Positions 59,879 through 64,000 of a DNA stretch of 64,000 nt are shown one piece after another. Position 1 is the first letter of the stretch. The number at the start of each line of letters is the position of its first letter. The position numbers and the translations under genes were made by a program. This stretch comes from Murimonas intestini (GTDB lineage: Bacteria > Bacillota > Clostridia > Lachnospirales > Lachnospiraceae), in assembly GCF_024622195.1 (NCBI RefSeq), contig NZ_JANKBI010000004.1, forward strand, positions 186,001 through 250,000. The letters run 5' to 3'. The notes beneath the pieces are model-generated. The model was not told the DNA's origin. It saw only the letters and a program-made list of their open reading frames with translations, and did no database searches.

Positions 59879-60788
59879 GTCTTTCACCTCCGTCCATCAG
59901 GTTCAGGAAGTAATTTTCCAGATCCATACTGTGTACGGAACAGCCTGTAACTGTTATTCCATGTTCCACCATAAGAGTGTTGACTGTCCCCGTATCCATG
60001 AAACCGTAAATATGCAGGGTCTTTCTGTCATACACCTCGTATTCGGCTTCCGGTATTGTCTCAGACAAAAGTGCGGCTGCCCTGTCAGCATTGTCCACCT
60101 CCAGAAGGAGGAAATCCCTGCATATCTCTTCCAGTTCTTCTTTTGACATCTGCCTGATAAGCTCCCCGTCTTTAATAATCCCATAATCCGACGCCAGCTT
60201 GCTGAGTTCTCCCAGTATATGGGAACTGATGAGTATCGTCTTCCCCTGCTCTTCATTAAGCCTTCTCAGACTCTCCCTGATTTCCCTGATCCCTTCCGGG
60301 TCAAGTCCGTTTATGGGCTCATCCAGCACCAGCAGGTCGGGATTACCCAGAAGCGCCATTGCTATGCCCAGCCTCTGTTTCATCCCCATGGAAAAGCTCT
60401 TCACTTTTTTCTTGCCTGTGTCTGCTATTCCCATCAGTTCCATAGCCTCATCGACACCGCCATCCTTTACAAGGCCCATGCATTTTGCTTTCAGCAGCAT
60501 GTTCTCCCTGGCGCTTAAATTGGGGTAGAGTCCCGGAGCTTCTATCAGGATGCCCAGCCTCCTTCTTGCCGTCTCCCCGCTCACCGGTTTTCCGAATACC
60601 CGGATATCACCCTGTGACGGATGAACAAGTCCGCTGATCATTTTCAGAGTAGTAGATTTACCTGCCCCATTCCTTCCGATAAATCCATAAATACTTCCTG
60701 ATTTTACCCTGAGGTCCACATGGTCCACGGCCGCTTTATCACCGTAGATCTTCGTGAGTCCCTGGGTCTCTACTGCATATTCTGTCAT
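59871..60788 (-). CDS. ABC transporter ATP-binding protein
   Basis: A 305-residue ATPase: Walker A GRNGAGKSTT, signature YSFSMGMKQRLGIA-type sequence (SFSMGMKQRLGI near 130), Walker B LLVLDEPINGLDPEG, and a C-terminal extension of about 80 residues common in BcrA/antibiotic-peptide exporters. AGGTC a few bases before the ATG at 60788 supports this start over one 32 codons earlier. The gene follows the response regulator after 105 bases and overlaps the permease gene by 8 bases, so the ABC complex and regulators are one operon. Confidence 0.92.
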   Translation of the reverse strand: MTEYAVETQGLTKIYGDKAAVDHVDLRVKSGSIYGFIGRNGAGKSTTLKMISGLVHPSQGDIRVFGKPVSGETARRRLGILIEAPGLYPNLSARENMLLKAKCMGLVKDGGVDEAMELMGIADTGKKKVKSFSMGMKQRLGIAMALLGNPDLLVLDEPINGLDPEGIREIRESLRRLNEEQGKTILISSHILGELSKLASDYGIIKDGELIRQMSKEELEEICRDFLLLEVDNADRAAALLSETIPEAEYEVYDRKTLHIYGFMDTGTVNTLMVEHGITVTGCSVHSMDLENYFLNLMDGGERHA

Positions 60789-60892
60789 TTTACTGACCTC
60801 CATATCTTTCATCTGGCTGCTGTCAGCAGCTGTCTTTTCTTTACCATGACATGAGTATACAAAAGAAATCTTCAATCTTCGCAAAGAAAAGT

Positions 60893-61558
60893 TTAAGAAA
60901 GTTTAAAGCCCATTCCCCAGACTGTCTGGATATACTGGTCAGTGCCGCTCTCCTTTAGCTTAGAGCGGATATTGCTGATATGGACATTGATCGTCTTATC
61001 TTCAATATAGCATTCATCCTCCCAGGCATATTCATAGATGACCTGCTTAGTGAATACTCTTTTGGGATGGCGCGCCATCAGCTCAAGGATCTTGAACTCG
61101 TGGCGGGTCAGTTCCACTGGTGTGCCTGAAACTGTCATTTCCTGGGTATCTGGATTGATCTTCCACTCCCTGTAAGTGATCTCACTGTCCTCGCTGCTGT
61201 AGCTCACCCTGCGCAGCTGTACCTGTATCCTGACAAGCAGCTCCCTCAGTTCAAAGGGCTTGCATATATAGTCATCAGCTCCCGCACTTAACAGGCTCAC
61301 CTTACTGTCCAGCTCATTCTTTGCCGACAGCACGATCACCGGCGTCTTTCCGGCAAACCTGCCCAAAAGCTCCTCACCGCTGATTCCCGGCAGCATCAGA
61401 TCCAGCAGGACCAGGTCAAATTTCTCCATTCCGTAACGCAGCATTCCCTCACTGCCCGAGAAAGCCTGCACGCAGCTGTATCCATTCTGCCCCAGGTACT
61501 CGGCTGTCATATTGTTTATATTTGTATCGTCTTCAATAATTAATATTTTCTGTTCCAT
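60893..61558 (-). CDS. OmpR-family response regulator
   Basis: A 221-residue regulator: receiver domain with acidic pocket IEDD and phospho-Asp in LVLLDLMLPG (near 51), followed by the winged-helix DNA-binding domain with the KEFKILELMA-type recognition region (HEFKILELMARHPKRVFT). AGGGTG upstream of the ATG at 61558. First gene of an operon with the ABC transporter and the histidine kinase at its far end; it should control that operon. Confidence 0.94.
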   Translation of the reverse strand: MEQKILIIEDDTNINNMTAEYLGQNGYSCVQAFSGSEGMLRYGMEKFDLVLLDLMLPGISGEELLGRFAGKTPVIVLSAKNELDSKVSLLSAGADDYICKPFELRELLVRIQVQLRRVSYSSEDSEITYREWKINPDTQEMTVSGTPVELTRHEFKILELMARHPKRVFTKQVIYEYAWEDECYIEDKTINVHISNIRSKLKESGTDQYIQTVWGMGFKLS

Positions 61559-61599
61559 CTTTTCTGCACCCTGTCTGTCATATTTCCTGGACTGCAAAA

Positions 61600-61642
61600 G
61601 GCTGCCGGCCCTGCCGCACCATAGCGGCAGGCTCCGGCAGCC
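61600..61642 (-). terminator. Terminator of the uvrC-hprK-glk genes
   Basis: A very strong GC-rich hairpin 21 bases after the glk stop: GGCTGCCGG/CCGGCAGCC and CCTGCCGC/GCGGCAGG, separated by a small internal bulge, with a six-base loop and a TTTT tail on the minus strand. Confidence 0.88.
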
Positions 61643-61662
61643 CCTGACTGCGCCCGGCTGTA

Positions 61663-62598
61663 TCAGTCCAAAACCAGCCTTGCTGCTCCGTAAATACCTG
61701 CATCATTTCCCAGTTCAGCCAGTGCAAACGCTGTATCTTTGCATCCGCTGAAAGCATATTCCCTGTAATACTTCCTTATATAATCGATGACTACCTGTCC
61801 GGCCTTGGACACCCCTCCGCCGATAACAAATACTTCCGGATCTACAACGCCTGCGATAACTGCAAGTGCCGTGCCCAGGTATTTTCCAAACTGCTCTGCG
61901 ATCTCCGCAGCCAGTCCGTCCTTTTCCTTGACTGCATCAAATACCGTCTTGGCGCTGACCGGCCCATTTCTGAGAACAGATGGCGCATCTGACTCATCCA
62001 GCATTTTATTTGCAAGGCGGACGATCCCTGTAGCTGATACAAACTGCTCCAGACATCCTTTATTCCCGCAGTTGCAGCTCTCTTCCATGGAATCCTCCAC
62101 ATGTATATGTCCGATCTCACCGCCGGCTCCGTGGCTGCCTGTGACGATTTTGCCATTGACGATGATGCCGCCGCCCACTCCTGTTCCCAGGGTCACCATG
62201 ACTACATTATGGTATCCGGCTCCGCCGCCCTTCCACATCTCGCCAAGAGCCGCTACATTAGCGTCATTTCCTGCACGAACAGGAAGCCCTGTCATTTTTT
62301 CCATCTCTTCTGTCAGCTGCAGATATCCCCAGTGGAGATTCACTGCCACCATGACATTCCCTTCTTCATCAACAGGCCCCGGCACACCGATGCCCACTCC
62401 TGCTATCTCTTCCCTGTCCAGCTTTTTCTCAAGAATCTTGGCAGCGATAGTATCCGCCACATCAGGAAGGATATTGATCCCGTTATTCTCTGTTCTTGTA
62501 TGGATCTCCCACTTATCCAGCACTTCTCCCTTTACATCAAACAGTCCGCACTTTACAGTAGTTCCGCCTACATCAATTCCAAAACAATATTTCTTCAT
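61663..62598 (-). CDS. glk: ROK family glucokinase
   Basis: A 311-residue sugar kinase: ATP-binding GIDVGGTTVK at residues 7-16, a catalytic-Asp segment GNDANVAALGE near 104, the ROK signature with HIHVED, and the zinc cysteines in CNCGNKGCLEQ. It phosphorylates free glucose to glucose 6-phosphate, including glucose released by the GH65 enzymes. AAGGAGAAG upstream of the ATG, which lies 2 bases after the hprK stop, so the two genes are tightly coupled. The same gene order occurs in many Clostridia. Confidence 0.95.
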   Translation of the reverse strand: MKKYCFGIDVGGTTVKCGLFDVKGEVLDKWEIHTRTENNGINILPDVADTIAAKILEKKLDREEIAGVGIGVPGPVDEEGNVMVAVNLHWGYLQLTEEMEKMTGLPVRAGNDANVAALGEMWKGGGAGYHNVVMVTLGTGVGGGIIVNGKIVTGSHGAGGEIGHIHVEDSMEESCNCGNKGCLEQFVSATGIVRLANKMLDESDAPSVLRNGPVSAKTVFDAVKEKDGLAAEIAEQFGKYLGTALAVIAGVVDPEVFVIGGGVSKAGQVVIDYIRKYYREYAFSGCKDTAFALAELGNDAGIYGAARLVLD

Positions 62599-62600
62599 AA

Positions 62601-63545
62601 CTATTCTTCTCCTTCTGGTGTTCTTCTTTTAGCCAGTGAATTCTGCACACGGTTGTACAGTTCCTGGGCTGCATTATATCCCATCTTCTTCTGCCTGTGG
62701 TTAACTGCTGCCGATTCAACAATAACGGCCAGGTTCCTGCCCGGTCTGATGGGAAGTGAATGGCAGACGACCTTATTTCCTAAAAACTCTGTATATTCCT
62801 CTTCCAGTCCCAGCCTGTCGTATTCCTTCTCCTTGTCCCACTCTTCCAACTTGATGACAAGGTCGATAGACTGGGTATTCTTAACACTCTCAACACCGAA
62901 CAGCGTCTTTACGTCAATGATGCCGATACCTCTCAGCTCTATAAAGTGCCTTGTAATATCCGGCGCGCTTCCTATCAGAGTCTCATCGCTGACCCTGCGC
63001 AGCTCCACCACATCATCTGATACAAGCCTGTGTCCCCTCTTGATCAGCTCCAGGGCAGCCTCGCTCTTGCCGATACCGCTCTCTCCCATGATCAGGACAC
63101 CCTCGCCGTATACATCCACCAGCACTCCGTGGATAGAGATACAGGGAGCCAGCTCTACGTTCAGCCACCTGATGATCTCCGCCATAAAGGAGGATGTGGT
63201 CTTGGTGGTAGTGAGCACCGGGACCTGGTACTTGTGGGCCAGCTCCAGCATATCCTCATCCGGCTCTGTCTTAGTCGTATATATGACGCAGGGGATCTTG
63301 CTGGCCAGAAACTGTTCATATACAGGCAGTTTCTTTTCTCTTGGAAGATGCTCCAGATAAGTATATTCCACATATCCGATTATCTGTACTCGCTCTGAAT
63401 CAAAATGATCAAAATACCCTGTAAGCTGCAGGGCCGGCCTGTTGATATCCGGAAGTGTCAGCTTAACGGGCGACATATCAATATCAGGCGTCACATTTTT
63501 TAAATTCAGCTTTTCTACTAATTTCGTTAAAGGTACGCTGCTCAT
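62601..63545 (-). CDS. hprK: HPr kinase/phosphorylase
   Basis: A 314-residue bifunctional enzyme that phosphorylates and dephosphorylates HPr on Ser46, the basis of carbon catabolite control. Walker A GESGIGKSEAAL lies near 153, and the catalytic loop region with ELRGIGIIDVKTLFG near 202 carries the HPrK signature. The N-terminal domain (1-130) is present in full. GGAGAAGGAG upstream of the ATG. It is placed between uvrC and glk. Its presence implies CcpA-dependent regulation of the sugar operons to the left, although I found no convincing cre site there. Confidence 0.96.
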   Translation of the reverse strand: MSSVPLTKLVEKLNLKNVTPDIDMSPVKLTLPDINRPALQLTGYFDHFDSERVQIIGYVEYTYLEHLPREKKLPVYEQFLASKIPCVIYTTKTEPDEDMLELAHKYQVPVLTTTKTTSSFMAEIIRWLNVELAPCISIHGVLVDVYGEGVLIMGESGIGKSEAALELIKRGHRLVSDDVVELRRVSDETLIGSAPDITRHFIELRGIGIIDVKTLFGVESVKNTQSIDLVIKLEEWDKEKEYDRLGLEEEYTEFLGNKVVCHSLPIRPGRNLAVIVESAAVNHRQKKMGYNAAQELYNRVQNSLAKRRTPEGEE

Positions 63546-63656
63546 AGATGTTCTCCTTCTCCAAATTCATTCTCCCGGCAGCGCCCTTTGGGGACTGCCT
63601 GTTTTGTTACTATTCTACCATACTTATTCCGGAACATCAAACCGTAATAAATTTTC

Positions 63657-64000
63657 TTAATGGAAAAATTCATATACCTTCCTGGCGCTGGCCTCGTTCA
63701 TGGAAGGGGCCCCCGCCAGTTCTTCCACACTTGCCTCCCGCACTGCCTCCAGGGATTTGAATGTCCTCATCAGTGACTTTCTCCTGGCCGGACCGATGCC
63801 ATCTATATCATCCAGGATAGAATGTACCTGCTCCTTGCTTCTCAGTGACCTGTGGTATTCTATAGCAAACCTGTGGGCCTCGTCCTGGATCCTGGTGATC
63901 AGCTTAAAGCCTTCTGAATTCCTGTCTATGGGAAGTTCCACATTATTATAGTAAAGCCCTCTTGTTCTGTGATTGTCATCTTTTACCATGCCGCAGACGG
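63657..64000 (-). CDS. uvrC: Excinuclease ABC subunit C, C-terminal part
   Basis: The last 114 codons of uvrC; the gene continues past the right edge. The segment VCGMVKDDNHRTRGLYYN is the conserved end of the UvrC RNase-H-like nuclease domain, followed by a helix-hairpin-helix pair (DDIDGIGPARRKSLMRTF and EELAGAPSMNEASARKVYEF) that binds DNA at the damage site. UvrC makes both incisions in nucleotide excision repair. It lies 111 bases before hprK on the same strand. Confidence 0.95.
   Translation of the reverse strand, partial: VCGMVKDDNHRTRGLYYNNVELPIDRNSEGFKLITRIQDEAHRFAIEYHRSLRSKEQVHSILDDIDGIGPARRKSLMRTFKSLEAVREASVEELAGAPSMNEASARKVYEFFH

Noticed and set aside
1..64000. tRNA, rRNA, CRISPR array, riboswitch, prophage or transposase genes
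   Set aside because: Looked for on both strands by eye and none found; the AT-rich island at 23400-25850 carries no integrase, transposase or flanking repeats that I could see.

Overview
The window reads as a chromosomal segment of a low-to-mid GC Gram-positive anaerobe of the Clostridia, most likely a Lachnospiraceae-type gut bacterium. This is inferred from strong AGGAGG ribosome sites, three sugar ABC importers without their own ATPases, YesM/YesN and AraC regulators, GH65 phosphorylases, a DUF4250 gene joined to clpB, and the uvrC-hprK-glk order at the right end. I saw no rRNA, tRNA, CRISPR array, transposase or phage genes.

Layout, left to right. (1) 1-4778, minus strand: Gfo/Idh/MocA oxidoreductase, xylose-isomerase-like TIM barrel, second oxidoreductase and a truncated GH65 phosphorylase, with a divergent AraC regulator (4954-5886). 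(2) 5993-7677: two plus-strand genes of unknown role. (3) 7721-15663: two AraC regulators, then a plus-strand operon of an ADP-ribosylglycohydrolase-family protein, a solute-binding protein, two permeases and an (alpha/alpha)6 glycosidase. (4) 15728-23220, minus strand: LacI regulator, binding protein, two permeases, complete GH65 phosphorylase and beta-phosphoglucomutase, a disaccharide phosphorolysis operon with a promoter and operator I can place. (5) 23400-25850: AT-rich island with one secreted protein and one lipoprotein, both unrecognised. (6) 25916-33700, minus strand: clpB with the 57-codon DUF4250 gene, acyltransferase plus glycosyltransferase, an oxidoreductase, and an Lsa-like ABC-F antibiotic-resistance gene behind a leader with promoter, 7-codon leader peptide and terminator. 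(7) 33724-47726, minus strand: YesM/YesN two-component system and an eight-gene operon combining a sugar importer, a GH106-like glycosidase, a LarA-type racemase, an AEC carrier and an aconitase-type hydro-lyase pair. (8) 47922-64000: envelope and housekeeping genes (FKBP/trigger-factor-like lipoprotein, two paralogous polysaccharide deacetylases, murI, YigZ, class A PBP, a regulator/ABC/kinase module, glk, hprK, uvrC).

The common theme is carbohydrate scavenging: four local regulators or regulator pairs each sit beside a catabolic cluster. Glucose 1-phosphate from the GH65 enzymes would be turned into glucose 6-phosphate by beta-phosphoglucomutase, free glucose would be trapped by Glk, and HprK would supply global catabolite control. 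The least conventional locus is the LarA/LeuCD-like/AEC/GH106-like operon (33724-44241). It looks like a pathway for a hydroxy acid released together with a sugar, and I know of no described system with this composition. The second most interesting signal is the ABC-F leader (33242-33697).

Many start codons were moved downstream from the longest reading frame because a clear Shine-Dalgarno sequence sits in front of an internal ATG or TTG. Functions are from motif recognition by eye; no database search was possible.
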